NCBI GenBank assembly: GCA_023014365.1
Contig: JAEBUN010000007.1
Location: 1,550,001 to 1,614,000, forward strand
Origin: Lepiota brunneoincarnata
Lineage: Eukaryota; Basidiomycota; Agaricomycetes; Agaricales; Agaricaceae
DNA length: 64,000 bases
Direction: 5' to 3'
A model generated the notes under the pieces. That model was given only the letters and a program-made list of their open reading frames with translations. It was not told where the DNA came from and did not search any database. The translations under genes were made by a program, and so were the position numbers. Positions 32,807-44,900 of the stretch are shown one piece after another. Every line of letters begins with the position of its first letter. Within the stretch, counting starts at the first letter, position 1.

Positions 32807-34869
32807 CTAGCTGTACCCAAAGATAACACCCAAGAGATCCCTCCAACCCCTCTTGATAACGAGCTTATTTTCACTCGCATACTCCCCGACCAGCCATTCC
32901 AGATATTTCGCATCAAGACCGCTCAACGGCCCGAGTTCGAAAGCGAGGATATCTTTGGGTGTGAGATAGAGTGTGTGGTCCGCCTCGTACCCCAGATTGG
33001 ATATACCCCTTGGCAGGTGGGATTCCAAAACTGAAAGTTGAAAGGACGTGTGCGCGTGGAAAGTTTGTAGGAGAGTCAAAGTGGTCAACACCTGTTCGCT
33101 TGCATGCACCTGCGCAAACTCGTTGCGATCCGTCGTCGATACCAGTCTCGCCCTACCCGATGGAGATTTCCCGTTTTTCAGGGTTGACCTAGGGGACGAG
33201 CCCGTCCGGTGATGAGATTTCGACGACGATACACTATGCCCAATTCCACCACTTGAAGTCGCTTTCGGCCTACCCTCAATACCCATCCCAACATGCCTGA
33301 CATAGGTACCGCTCAATGTCAGATCATCGTCCCCTTCCAAGCGAACGGCGCCCCAATTTTCTGGTCCATCTGCGGTGGAATATGACATGGTAGAATTTCC
33401 ACGCCACGTGCCCATCCACAAACCGGCACAGATGATGCACACATCTTCGTAGACTTGCCACGCATCGGTCCACGTGGTGACAAGTTTTGGTTTCACGGGT
33501 GAATCGGGTGAGGAAGAAGGGCCACAACAGACAGGATGAGAGGATTGATCGGTATCGAGCCCTAGAATCCGCTCGATTTCGTTCCACTGATGGACAGGAA
33601 ATTAGAAGATGGAAGCAATCAGCCGCGGAGAGGGAAATGCTGACCAATTTGACGTCACTCCAAGCGAATCTAATAGCTGATAGGCGATATGTTGAACCCT
33701 TGGAACCACTTGACTGCGGACCAACCTGTTTTGAGCAGTAAAAAGTAGGCCGTGTGGCTCTGTTGGGCGTTGACGTTGTGAGGTCGATAAGGAGATCGTA
33801 ATAGGATGGCTTTTCGAGAAAGATGGCGTCGGTCGTGCACGCAACCCAGCCGCGACCTGTCTGGCCTTCGGCATATAACCGTTCGAGGTCACTTAGTGTG
33901 ACCATGCCCAGGACAGAAATCGGTTCTTTATTGCGTCCTTTAAGTTTGTTCTCGTCCGTAGCTGTCTGTGCTCCGTAGCACATATCGGCTGCGACTTGGC
34001 ATAGCATACAGGCCGCCTCTACTGGAGGTAAAGTATAAATGAGCACCCGTCGACGTCCGAGGACATGTTTGTATAGGGTTAGTGACGAGGGTCCGAGAAT
34101 ACGCAGTAGGTGGGGTAGATGAACAACTGGAACGTTCAATATACTGGTATTGGCCTTGCCAAGGCGATTAGAGGGGTTGATAAAGGAAGGAAAGTGAGGA
34201 CTCACCCCATCTAATTCCTCGCTCCAGCCGTTCCAGTCCCCAGCGCCACCAAGGTCAGCCCTCCGGATTCTACGTTGTTCGAAGAACTCTTCTGCAGGGT
34301 CCCAGTCGGCCCCGGTCGGCTGGAGTTGCCCTGACGACTCTATCTTGGAATATATAGTAGTTGTAAGCTCTTTCAGGGCTTCAACGTGCTGCCATGGCCG
34401 TGGTCGTCGAGACCTTGCGAGGAGGATACCAAGGGAGGTCAACCTAAAACCCCTATGTCCCTCTTCCGAGGTTTTACGCCGTCGGAAAATACAAACACCA
34501 TGTTGTCCGTCCTTTGTAAAATAGCTGAGAAAAAGTTGTGAGACAGTGGGAACTTTAAGGGATAGAAGCTTCCGTACATGACATCCTGCTCCACGAGATG
34601 GAGTCCGCTCGGCAAAGCACTGAACTCGAGTTGATCAAGGCTTAGGTCTATGTCGTAGAACGTTCAGCTGAAGCAGCTGGGTACTAATTCCGAGCGTACC
34701 ATCGCTGGCTTTAAGTGACCAGTCGACGACATTTCCTTGGGTTGGGTGAAACGAGGCGTGGAAGATGGCAACTAACAGACGGCTGAGCAGAATATCAGAG
34801 AAATATAATTGAGAAAATACCGAGGTCCTGGGGATAGCTCTGCTCGTCACTGCTCCCAGCCATCGACAT
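32807..34869 (-). CDS. DUF4484 (DENND11/LCHN-like) protein
   Basis: Five exons: 34869-34821, 34771-34700, 34647-34578, 34524-33645, 33586-32807, about 616 aa, uninterrupted. The opening (VAIFHASFHPTQGNVVDWSL, FSALPSGLHLVEQDVIYF, FRRRKTSEEGHRGFRLTSLG) is the uDENN-like start of this family. The middle has LRILGPSSLTLYKHVLGRRR and VLGMVTLSDLERL, then GWVACTTDAIFLEKPSYYDL, and the C-terminal part ends KLVIKRGWRDLLGVIFGYS. DUF4484/LCHN proteins belong to the divergent DENN group and are presumed to act on Rab GTPases in membrane traffic; no fungal role is established that I can rely on. A Ser/Pro-rich insertion (VSPHFPSFINPSNR) may hide a further small intron. Confidence 0.85.
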
Positions 34870-35013
34870 CCGTAGCGAAGGGAGGGGACAATACGGGATT
34901 TGAGGTGGAAGAGAATAAGATAGAAATGTCACACACACACACACGCTGTCACGTAGTAAGTGGTGACAGTTAACGTCACGCCGCTGAATCCCCTCTCCCT
35001 TTCGACAGCGACC
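34870..35013. promoter_or_regulatory. Bidirectional promoter of DUF4484 gene and PFDN5, with AC repeat
   Basis: Only 144 bp separate the two divergent start codons. The gap includes a (CA) run at 34930-34944 and GT-rich sequence. Both genes must share this short control region. Confidence 0.6.
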
Positions 35014-35633
35014 ATGTCGCAGCAGCCACAGACAGTCAGCGTCAATGATCTTGACGTTGCGCAGCTTGCAGAGATAAAAAAACAGTTGGAGGATGTGAGT
35101 CTGTGTTCAGATCACCCTGCCAACCAGCTGATTGAGCGGCAGGAACTAAGCCATCTAACATCCTCATTTGCGCAACTGAAGCAGGCACAGGCAAGATTCA
35201 AAGCCTGTATTGATAACATCAACGAGGTGAAACCACAGAACAAAGGTAATGTTCTTTTCATTTTCGAGACCTGGAAATATCTCACGACGCCGTCGTATCA
35301 GACAAAGTCATCCTTGTTCCTTTGACAACATCGCTATACGTCCCTGGCAAGCTTTCGGACGTTGAGCATGTCATCGTGGATGTTGGAACGGGATATTTTG
35401 TTAAAAAGGTCAGCATTTGCCAGATCCGTCGTTATTCATAGTTGATCCGATTCTGGAACAGACACGGCCTCAAGCAACTAAATACTACAACACGAAGGTG
35501 GAATATCTGAAAACAAACCTTGACACAGTTGGAGGAGACTATTGGGAAGAAACGAGAGAATCTCAATTACCTGGTTACTGTTCTTCAAGCCAAAATCCAG
35601 GCGCAAACACAGACACAGGCGACCAAGACTTGA
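35014..35633 (+). CDS. GIM5: Prefoldin subunit 5 (one apparent +1 frameshift near the 3' end)
   Basis: Exons 35014-35094, 35143-35245, 35302-35408 and 35462 onward. The N-terminal helix ([40 protein letters not shown]), the beta hairpin ([30 protein letters not shown]) and the start of the C-terminal helix ([20 protein letters not shown]) fit prefoldin alpha-type subunit 5, which hands nascent actin and tubulin to CCT. After DTVG one extra base (GGAGGAG at 35531-35537) shifts the frame; in the next frame the helix continues [20 protein letters not shown] and stops at 35631-35633. As written, translation would run to 35707 with an unrelated tail. A sequence error is the simplest reading. Confidence 0.85.
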
Positions 35634-35707
35634 ACATCCCGCCCCGAGACCCTGGTTTACCTCACCACAGTCCGACCGCTGCCAGACTTATTAAAAATAT
35701 GCTGTGA

Positions 35708-36051
35708 TGCTCGCTCCCATTCCCATTCAGGAAATGAACATAGAAGTACTCGAGGTAATGCCGGAGACGCAGTTCTTTGCCCTTGCCCTCGACACCATCA
35801 CTATAATATGACTGGATTACGGTGTACGTTGGGGGTCGCTACCTATGTATCGAGGCAACCATTGCTTGTTTTGCAGTTGTGAGAATGTCTAGAGCCTGTA
35901 AGACAGACACAGGCTCTGCAAATAATGATGCAGCAGACTCTCAATAATAAAATGCGACACGAGACATTCGGATACGAATTTCCGATCGGTGGTATCAAGG
36001 AGGATTTACAAAATTGATGAATCATACATGTTATATATATAACAGTTCCAA
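35708..36051. other. Intergenic, convergent 3' ends
   Basis: Between PFDN5 and the GPI-anchored protein gene. Nothing recognised. Confidence 0.5.
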
Positions 36052-36924
36052 TTAAAGGCTGCCGAAGCCAACCACGCCGAGCAAAAACACCATCATAAAC
36101 ATCTTCGGGGAACTCCCAAGGGCATTATTTGTTGCGGCAGCTGTGGGCGACGAGGCGCCAAAAGGTACCATCCCCGCTCGTAGTTGTAGGGATAATAATG
36201 GGAGGAACAATGGCTGACGCGTCCGAGCTTGTGCCTTTGCTATCGGATCCCACGTCAAGTGTAAGGGGAGGGACAGGATAGCCCTCGCAGTAATCCACCT
36301 GGAATTCTGTATAAAAATAATAATAATAAAGCCGCAATATTAAGAGGCACGTGGGCAGAGTACCCCCGAGAACCACGCACCATTTAGAATTCCCTGATAA
36401 TAATCCACTTTTGCCGTCGTCGGACTCGGCAGCGCCAGACAAGTGCAGCATCGTTCGAATTGACGTCCATTCGGTTCAGTGCAAGTGCAAGAACGCAAAT
36501 CGCAGGCCTATCGACGTGAGGTTGGTTGAGTTTTCCTGTCAGAGCCACACTTCTGAAGACGAGAGACTCACGCTAGCGGCACCCCAAATGATCTCGCATT
36601 CCAAGCTGCACTAATACACATACAAGCAGCTTGCCATCAGTTTTGTCCGTCAAGGCCACACGTTGACGCAAAGGCCTCACTGACCTCAGCAGGCGGATTA
36701 TCAGGGATAAAGAAATCATACAAGTCCTTCGTGCGGTTTCCGGAGCTTGTCTGCCTGCGTACAACTTCGTGCCATGCTCCCCTCGGCACCAGGTTGTTCC
36801 AAACAGACCTCCTCACAGGATTTGGTGATGCCTCAACACCCACGCCCGAGAAAATGTTCCTCAACAGCCCGATGTACACCAGCTGGAAGGTAAGAGCAAT
36901 AGCAACTGGTAGCAAACCTCGCAT
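36052..36924 (-). CDS. GPI-anchored Cys-rich secreted protein, copy 2
   Basis: Signal peptide MRGLLPVAIALTFQLVYIGL at 36924, then a long first exon (...VRRSVWNNLVPRGAW, NRTKDLYDFFIPDNPP). Small exons follow: LECEIIWGAAS, then ACDLRSCTCTEPNGRQ with FERCCTCLALPS, then EFQVDYCEGYPVPP, a Ser/Thr-rich stretch and a hydrophobic GPI-type tail (SPKMFMMVFLLGVVGFGSL). C-x4-C-x-C-T-E-x-N and C-x2-C-L match the gene at 27378. To reach the tail, the frame must move between TTTSG and the end: either one extra G in GGGG (36172-36175) or a 28-nt intron (36142-36169) must be assumed. Cell surface protein, function unknown. The dibasic LVPRG-like stretch could be a processing site. Confidence 0.68.
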
Positions 36925-37934
36925 TCTTGATCAACCACTTGGGCCCGTAAGCGCGTTGACTGTGGTGAGGGGACAGAGTGAGGGAAGACGAGGGAAGGAA
37001 GAGGGGATGTTAGGGCCCGCTTCGTTTTCAAAAGATGGGCGGGGCTTTTATTTATGTTCCTGGGACGGGCCGCACTGTGCACTTATGAGAAGCTTGCTGT
37101 CAACATCAGCCCTGACAAGGTTTTAAATGGTTTTAGATGCAGGGCCAAGGGAGATCGTTATCACTTCAACAAAGGCCTTATATCCAGGTCTTCAACTGAT
37201 GCATTTCAGAAATGGTTGGTGGGAATATCAGAGATCACGATATAGTCTTCGTATAAATTTCTCAGTGCCTCAACATGTGGATATGCTATGAGGAACATAT
37301 TGAATCACAACCGACCTACGTACTGGGTATAGTCTAATGTATACATGAACTCATCAGAGGCGCCCATAAAGCGCTTCAATGCGGATTCCACGTTCCTGAG
37401 CACAGCCCACTCAACCGCATCAGCACAAATTCGGCAATGCTGAAGTTAGCAGTGGACATTTAGGGAGGGGTGGCAAACTAGCTTCGAACATCCAGGTATA
37501 TGTCCATAATTGCGACCCCCGTCTACATGTTGCTCGCTAAGGTATTTCGGGCATCCCAAATAGAGGTAAGACAAGATCCTGCTCGCTGCCAGGCCAGAAG
37601 AGCTGCTTGCGAAAGTCCTGTCGAAGTAAGATACGAAAGAGAACTCGGTCGGTCGCATGACCACAAAAACAATATTACTGCCTTCCTCCACAAGCCGACT
37701 CCATGTTGTCAAATTCTGCCCTTCAACCGAAATGCGGCTGTTTACTGAGAACATGAAATCGGCCCCTACCTAAGCTTCTTTCTGCCCGGCTATAGCACTT
37801 CATCTTGCGTTGCAAAAAACAATGAACTTTGAATAATCATCACCTATATCCTGTAGGGCAGCAGTGTCTACAGTTGACAGGATAATGCGTGCGATGCATA
37901 ACAGTCTAAACGATCACCCAACAATGTTCCAGTT
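36925..37934. other. Intergenic between the GPI-protein copies
   Basis: An open frame on the minus strand (37446-37754) has a stretch (TTWSRLVEEGSNIVFVVMR) reminiscent of the ubiquitin-like ULD domain found in agaricomycete proteins, but it is isolated and without a gene around it. Nothing else seen. Confidence 0.4.
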
Positions 37935-38633
37935 GCAGGCCGCTGAAGCCAACTATGTTAATATGACCGCGATATAATAATAACACACAATCTTGGCTGA
38001 TGCCACGGAGTCGACAGGATAGTAACTAAGGCTTTCATATTGTGAGCGGTTGGGGTATCTATGACGAGACCGCTATCATGACTTGCGATATTTGCAGAGG
38101 TCGTTCAGGAATTCTATCCAGAAGAAGTTAATGCCAAGTTCATGTGGGACAACGCATTGGTCGCTGGTCCGAAAATCACGTACCCCATATAGCTCCCCGA
38201 CTTTCCCCGAATGGTCGGATGTTACTAACCCCGAGACAATAGGAGCATCGTAAAAGTTGATCGACGTTGACTAGAGTGCATAACTTGTCCAAATTCGGTG
38301 GAGAGGTTCGTTTGAAATGGATCTGTAGTGGATTCAAGCTACGGTTGGGTTTCCGCCCAGAACGAGAGACTCACCGTGTAATAACCCCAGATCATGTCGC
38401 AACTCGCTCGGCACTGTAGGAGTCCACATCAACCATGCTTATTCAACTTAAATTTCAAAAAGCCTACTGACCATCTCAGGCGTGCTGGAGGCCGTAAAGA
38501 AATCGGCCAGCCACGACTCTGCCCGACCTTCCAGCTGCATTGGTGATGCTTCAACACCCATGCCGAGGAAAGCGTTCCCCAGTAGGACCAATTGGGAGGT
38601 AAAGATAATAGCTGATGGTATCAAACCACGCAT
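37935..38633 (-). pseudogene. GPI-anchored Cys-rich protein, degenerate copy 3
   Basis: It starts MRGLIPSAIIFTSQLVLLGN (close to copy 2) and continues with FLGMGVEASP. A small exon CRASCDMIWGYYT aligns with CEIIWGAAS, then comes a LRCSYCLG piece, FFWIEFLNDLCKYRKS (aligning with YYQGILNEFQVDYCEG) and a 3' end with IVGFSGL aligning with VVGFGSL (near 37945). Frame changes and stops separate these pieces. A decayed tandem copy of the gene at 36052-36924. Confidence 0.6.
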
Positions 38634-40880
38634 TACTGAAATTGTATTGACTTAAAAGAGAGGTAACGAGGCAGTGGGGAGGGAAGGGGAGGAAAGGTGA
38701 CAGACAGTGTAATTAGTTTCATTTTAAAAAGGATTCTAATTGTTCCCGGAACAGGCGACATTTATGAGTCTGTGGGCGCGCCGGGGTTTGACACAAAAAG
38801 CATAAGAAACTCTAAGAACTCCAACGAGCAAATTTCAAATTGTCAATTGAGGGGAGTACAGCACGGACCCACGGTGCATCAGTGAGTCCGATCAAGACCG
38901 ACTGGTTCAATTGTTCCGTGGTCCGAAGATAAAAGTAAGAAAGAGATGGATGTGCGACACCCGGCGACACCACGGCAACTGAATCGCCTGTTCAGCCAGA
39001 TTCAATCACGAGTCCTTCGAATATGAGCATGCACTCAACGGTGACCTCTCCAAGACATCCAACATTACCACTCGTGAATCATACGATGGTAGTATATTTC
39101 CCTGTTGAAGGGTTAGCCTGAGGGGGATGCAGGAAGGGATTGTAAACATACAAATTCCCACTGGCCCATATAAGTCCCCTGTTGCTAAAAGTTTTCCCGA
39201 ACGGCTCAGGTCAATTTACTAAGTCACCCGGAAAACGTAAAACGGGGCAGACAGAGTACTAAATAAGATACCAGCACCAAAAGCCAATATTGGTCCGGAC
39301 GGGGGAGCGGCGAGTGATCGTCCATACCTCATTGCACATGGCTAATCAAGTTCATGGTGCAGGGGGCAACCCTTTCCCCCTCTCCCCTCGTCACTGCATC
39401 TGGCCCACCACCGGGCGCACTGATATCCCAGCACTTCAGCATGGAATCGTTACCCCCACCTACGAGTCCCTTTCCATCCGGTGTGACGGCAAAATTAGAA
39501 AACACACCACTTATGTCCCTATAACCGCTCCAACATTTGCCCAGCGCGGATAGAACAGATCCTCATGACAGAACTGCGTCTATCCTGAACCAACGCACTG
39601 ATAATTGCAACACGACAAGCCTCCGGTTTGCCATCAGGGTGGGTCGTGAAAGGGTGCCCACTTGGGGGCATCCTTCACTAGGGACGAGGGTGCCTTGCGG
39701 GAGCACAAGTGAACAGAACCAACGTCTATTCGAGGGGGGACTAAGGAACTCGACCTCTCCTAGCTACCATATACATGAGGTAGCTGGTTCTACTAGATCT
39801 CATGTCGAAGAAGTGCGAATCCTGGTGTAAGCCAGGTCCGCGGGTTTGCAGGTCGTAGTCATTAGTGGGGAGACCTTTTGAAGTGTTGTCAACAGTATCC
39901 CGAATCCTAACTAACCTATCGTTTCCAAAATACACACCCACTTATGCTTACCCCTTTCTCTTCGTTCTATTCTACTACCAGACTTCATGCAGGTGCGGGT
40001 CAGGCAGCACTAGTTTCTGGCTCAAACCCGACCGTGCTATTGATAGTTGGTTGGGTACTGATTACAGTCTGAGTTATAGGCTTATCTTTGACTCTGCGTT
40101 TGGATCCGCTGGATGGAAAGATCTAACTACTCGAAAAGGGAAAACAACCTGCCAGAAAACTGGACCTCTAGTGAGTAAGGTACTTTTCTAGTTTTTTTAA
40201 CAAGAATGGACCCGGAACGGTGGGAAACGGAGTCCCACAAGTTCATAAGTAGGGCAATTCCCAGGGACCTGCTCTTGGTATGATAGAAACAACAGGAAAC
40301 GCTCCACAATAGCGCTTCAAAAGTCAAAATCAGAACCACTCCCGAATTACTAGTCCAGGGAGAGGATAGCCGACAACCGACTGAAAAACGATGCTGCACA
40401 AATTCCAAACCGGGTCACTGCTAAATAAATGGCCTCTCGGCAGAGACAAGCACTGTCCATTTGGTCAACGATCCAAATCCTATTATAATTTGTGAAGGGG
40501 TGTCGTTATGCGAGGGCGTGATGAGGTCGCAAAGGAGGGTGATCGTAATGTGAGTGCTCCTTCGTTCAAGCGGTTCAAGTCGGTTTCCGATCGCTTCTGT
40601 CGGGTTGGGGGGTGTCTTAGCAGGTCTTAGCATGATTCAAGACGCTCCAAGTCTATTATTTGCTGTTGTTAGAATGTATGTGCTTCGACAACGGAGTGCC
40701 CTATGTACCTACTTGTATCCTAGCTAATCGCGCCTGAGCAAGGAGATTCCCAGTTTCCCCTGAAAGAGATCGGAGATTCTCTTTTTCCTTGATGGTTTGG
40801 TAGGTCCGCTGCCGCTAGGACTCGGTGGCGACGTGTCATCGAGGATAGTCCCATGCTTGTTCTCGAGTCCTACAGCCTTG
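38634..40880. other. Gene-poor stretch of about 2.2 kb
   Basis: Many short frames in all directions, none with a recognisable domain, signal peptide or splice-consistent extension. No inverted repeats, TA-flanked element or RNA gene could be identified by eye. Confidence 0.45.
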
Positions 40881-41636
40881 CTATCCAACCCCGCCAAACT
40901 CAAGCCTTGACTGTTCTAGCTTCCCCTGTAGTATGACCCAGTCATCCTCGGTCGTGGGTGGCACGGATATGACTGGTGAGGCAGGTGATGACTGCGAAGT
41001 ATGGAAAGACCAGTCCAATTCAGGAGTAACAGGAATCGACGACCCAGATTCGCGGGGTTCATCGTCCTTGGTACCGGCCACGGTCGACAGGAGGGCGTTG
41101 ACCACGACCCTGAATGAGCCCAGGACTTCATCATTTATTCTCAGGTCCCAATTCAGTGCCGCACAAAACTCCTTCTCCATATCCACCAACTCAACCGTGT
41201 CGTAATTATTCTGCGCAAGCGATGCCCAGGTCCGCATGGGATAGGCTATATCAGACATGGCCTTCGCAGCCACAAGGTAAGCGGCTATGTAGAGCCTCGA
41301 TGGGTCCCTGAGTTTAATTTGGCGGTGCAAGACTCGAGATTTATACCGGTAGAGTAGGTTGAGGGAAGCCAGTGCGATGGGATAGTCTAGGGGAGACTGT
41401 GAGAGGGCGTAGGCGATAAAAAAGGGAAGCGGGAAGTATGTGTTGAGGGGAAAGAATGGATCCTGGGCTGTTCCCTGTTGAAACAACGCTTGGATGAACG
41501 CAGCCGAGACGCGAGCGAGGGGTTGATAGTTCTTCAGTTGCCCACGGTTCGGGAAATCCAGGGGAGACAATGACGACTCGGCGGACGGATTTGAAAGTCG
41601 ATGGTGGGGCATCGCGATTGATGGTGGTACATGCAA
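40881..41636 (-). CDS. Cyclin-box protein (PCL/PHO80-like)
   Basis: A single exon of 251 aa. After a Ser-rich start (MHVPPSIAMPHHRLSNPSAE) the cyclin box reads ARVSAAFIQALFQQG, YPIALASLNLLYRYKSRVLH, SRLYIAAYLVAAKAMSDIAY, TWASLAQNNYDTVELVDMEK and EFCAALNWDLRINDEVL, the pattern of the short fungal Pho80/Pcl cyclins that partner Pho85-type kinases. The C-terminal part is Ser/Pro-rich and disordered. MHVPP is used as start; IAMPHHR eight codons later is also possible. Likely regulates a CDK in nutrient or cell-cycle control (family inference). Confidence 0.8.
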   Translation of the reverse strand: MHVPPSIAMPHHRLSNPSAESSLSPLDFPNRGQLKNYQPLARVSAAFIQALFQQGTAQDPFFPLNTYFPLPFFIAYALSQSPLDYPIALASLNLLYRYKSRVLHRQIKLRDPSRLYIAAYLVAAKAMSDIAYPMRTWASLAQNNYDTVELVDMEKEFCAALNWDLRINDEVLGSFRVVVNALLSTVAGTKDDEPRESGSSIPVTPELDWSFHTSQSSPASPVISVPPTTEDDWVILQGKLEQSRLEFGGVG

Positions 41637-41992
41637 CGCGGGCGACTTGTCAGTGTCGGGCGGGTGTCATGTCGGGAATTGTGTATGGGGAGAGCCGTCA
41701 GAGTTATACTTCGCCAGGGATCATCTAATTGGTGCTCCTGTGTAGGACAGGCCAGAGAGATTATGTACAGGTCTCCTGACCTATTGCCTGTGTCAGAGTG
41801 TTAAGGTTTCCCGCTTAGGGGTTGTATTCTTCTCAAGAAAGGGGGAGATTTGTCAATACCTAGTCACTTGCGGATGCTCATCAATCGTCCTTGGAGGTTG
41901 GGTTGCTAAAGTCCTTGGTTGCTATATGGTACGATTACTAGAGAAACGAGGGTATAGTTTTACATTGGTTTTAGGGGAGTGGCACAATCGGA
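41637..41992. other. Intergenic
   Basis: Promoter of the cyclin gene, tail-to-head with the MON2 3' end. No feature recognised. Confidence 0.45.
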
Positions 41993-44900
41993 TCACCGGG
42001 CTACACCCATTTCTTGACCTATGATCTTCAAACAGTCCCTTGCGAGTACTCTGGCATCTAACTCAACAGTATGATCCACATCCTGCTGGTGATTGGGTTT
42101 GGTTCTACCTTCAGCTTTAGGGTGTTCAGAATCCGGTCTACGAGTCCCGTTTGTATATACCCAGGCAGAAGGTGTGCGGCGGGGGATTGACGCAATCTCG
42201 CAAAGGGCAGGATAGAAATGGAATAAAACTGCAACGGGGGACCGTTTCACAACATCAGCCATGAGCTGCGATGGTGTTATTACGGGTCGAAATATCAATC
42301 GCTGAGGGTGAATGAATAATGAGAAAGATGAAAAATAGGGAGGCAGGCATGTCTCACCAGGCTGTTCGATAGCATATTTTGTAGGGTTGTCCGACAGCGC
42401 AGCCCACAATGACCCCGGCCATACACGCGTGTTCAACAGTTTCCTGGAGTACGTAGAGCAATTCGTCTTCTCTCGCACTAGGTAGCGCGGTTAATTCAAG
42501 TGCCCTTCCGTCGACAAGGGGCTTACCGAGGGAAGGGGAGGTTCCCCCTCAATGACTCATCAGCAATGTATCCCACCAGAGTCGATCGGCACCGATTGAG
42601 CAATGAAGGAAGACTCAGGGCTGCAAGCCTCTTGCGTGAAAGATCCTGACCTTCTGCGACGTTAATGCGAGGGACAAAGGGGGGTAATGGGAAAAGGGGA
42701 GCTCACTGTCAGGGGTGCTCGAGGAAATCAAAAATAGAAGGTCGAAGCACCAGTACGAGAACCGCTGCCGCGGCACAAGACTCCCTAGCTCCGTCGTTCC
42801 AAGGTCCGACACATGATTCACGTCAATGTCCTTGACTTCCTCCGAGACCGAGGGCATCAATTGGGGAGGTGGTTCCTCAAGAGAGTACACCTCACTGCCC
42901 CTGTGAAGTATGCGGGCCAACTCGGAGACCAAGATGTCGCTTATGCGCGGGTTGCCCAAGTAAGGAACGACATCTTCTTCGAGCTGCTTGAGCAGCGCCA
43001 GGTCGAAGTTTTCTTCCTGGGCTTGCAAGTCCAGAGGGAAACGATAGTGTAGCGGAGCTGCTTGCAAGACATCAAGAATACATCGTTTTCAGTAAGGCAT
43101 CCTAAACGCACCAATCTGCAAGTATGGCCCCTTTAAACCCATCCAACAATTGACGCCAAATCCCTTCCAATCTCTCGTCAGGTATGTCTGTCAGATAGTT
43201 AATAAAGTGCGAGGAACTCTGCGGATGAAAAGTACCCTGATCAAGCTCCTTCAGATTCGTCATGCCTACGTTAACGATCTTGAGGAGACACTGAGTGGCG
43301 GTTTTCCAGAGGGGCAGGTCTTTGCCCGATTTGGATGGCTGCTGGACAATCGTACTTGAGCTTCATCGGGATTGAGTAGGCCTATACCGCGAGTTATATG
43401 TGGGCTTCCGAAAATCGAGTAAAATCTGTTACTTACGGATAGAATAGACTCCAGTGTCCCGTCAACATAAATCTCTGGTGAACCTCTAAAGCGCAAAAAG
43501 AATTCGAACCAACATCGGCATCGTCTTCTTTGCAATCGCGATGTATGTCACGCGCTTTTGCGGCGTTTGCATCTTAGGCTGGGGTTGTACATCGAACGCG
43601 GCAATGAATGGCAACGTCACATATTCCGAGACGTCCCTCATGACGAGCGAAGGAGACCCAGCCACAGCAAGATCAATGCTTGTTACGGTGTCCAACACCA
43701 CGGACTAGCACTATGATGAGTCAACAAGTATGGTGATAAAGGAATAGACGGATACCTGGACGGGTGGAAGGGCATCAATATCTGGTCTATAGTCCGGTGA
43801 ATTAGGGTAGGTAAGGACACCTGAATGTTGTTCAGCACACGCGCAAGAGAAAGCACATGCACAGATATACCCTTGAGTATCGCCATAAGTCTCGTCAATT
43901 TCTCAAGTGACCACTCCGTGTCACTTAATGCGCGACTTGTTGTTCTCGCATTCCGGATCATATCGACAAATGCAACCAGACTCTCCTGCGTAAATGGCCT
44001 GGGAATTGTCCCTCCCGCAGTCGCCGTCGTGATCGTCGTAGCTGAAGTGGGTGTTGTAGGAACCGCACCCCCACTGGTTTTTCTTAATACTGAATCCCCC
44101 AAAACGTCAATCGCTTCCCAAACCCTCGTCAACATATCCGCTACTTTCTCTCGCTCCTCTCCTACTGCGGACGCTGCCTTAACTGCCTTCTCCAAGGACC
44201 GCAGCGCCGGCGCGCTCACTGGCCGATTATCATGCAATACCGAGTTCTGTATATGTCCCACAAACACATCCCATACCTTCACGAACGACTCGAGGCAGAT
44301 GATTGTGGAAGGTAAAAAGTCCTGGAAAATTGACCCAATAGAATTGAGAGCAAGGATCTTTGAGTCATCCCAGGCCTTCTCCGATGTCCCATCGGCCTCT
44401 ATATACCCCGAGTTTGCATGATGTCTAATCTCTTCGGTGAGAGAATCCAACAACGGGAAGGAAACACCCCAGATACACTGATCCCATGTCTCCAAGCTGA
44501 GTGTCGAGCCATATAGTTGTATCGTCCTAAACAGGGTCTGGATCGCACCATCTCGTACCTCTGGGCGTCCATCGGTGCACAAGTTCAGTAACTCGAAAAG
44601 GAGGAACATCCAAAGTTCGCTGTATTCGGGTTCTAGCTCCACGTCTTTCCTCTTCGCTTGAATAGCGTCGGAAACACTCCAGAGCAAGCTCGTGGCAGCG
44701 GTCAGTGCAATATTGGTATCTGCCTGCCGACCAAAGTGCCCCAGAGTACTAATACACAGGCGGAGATGATCAGGGGAAAGTGTTGAGATAGAATCGCAGA
44801 CCAAGGTTAATGATTGAAAGGCGATCTTAACTAGAGCTGTATAGCTCTTTTCGCTTGGCATGCCCAACCCAAGAGGCTTGAGTCTCATGATGGGTGATGA

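Noticed and set aside
34144..34240. Extra intron in the DUF4484 gene (GTGAGT...TTCCAG)
   Set aside because: Donor and acceptor phases do not agree; the frame is open through the segment, so it was kept as coding.
37446..37754. Possible ubiquitin-like ULD fragment
   Set aside because: Similarity is only a short impression by eye and no surrounding gene structure supports it.
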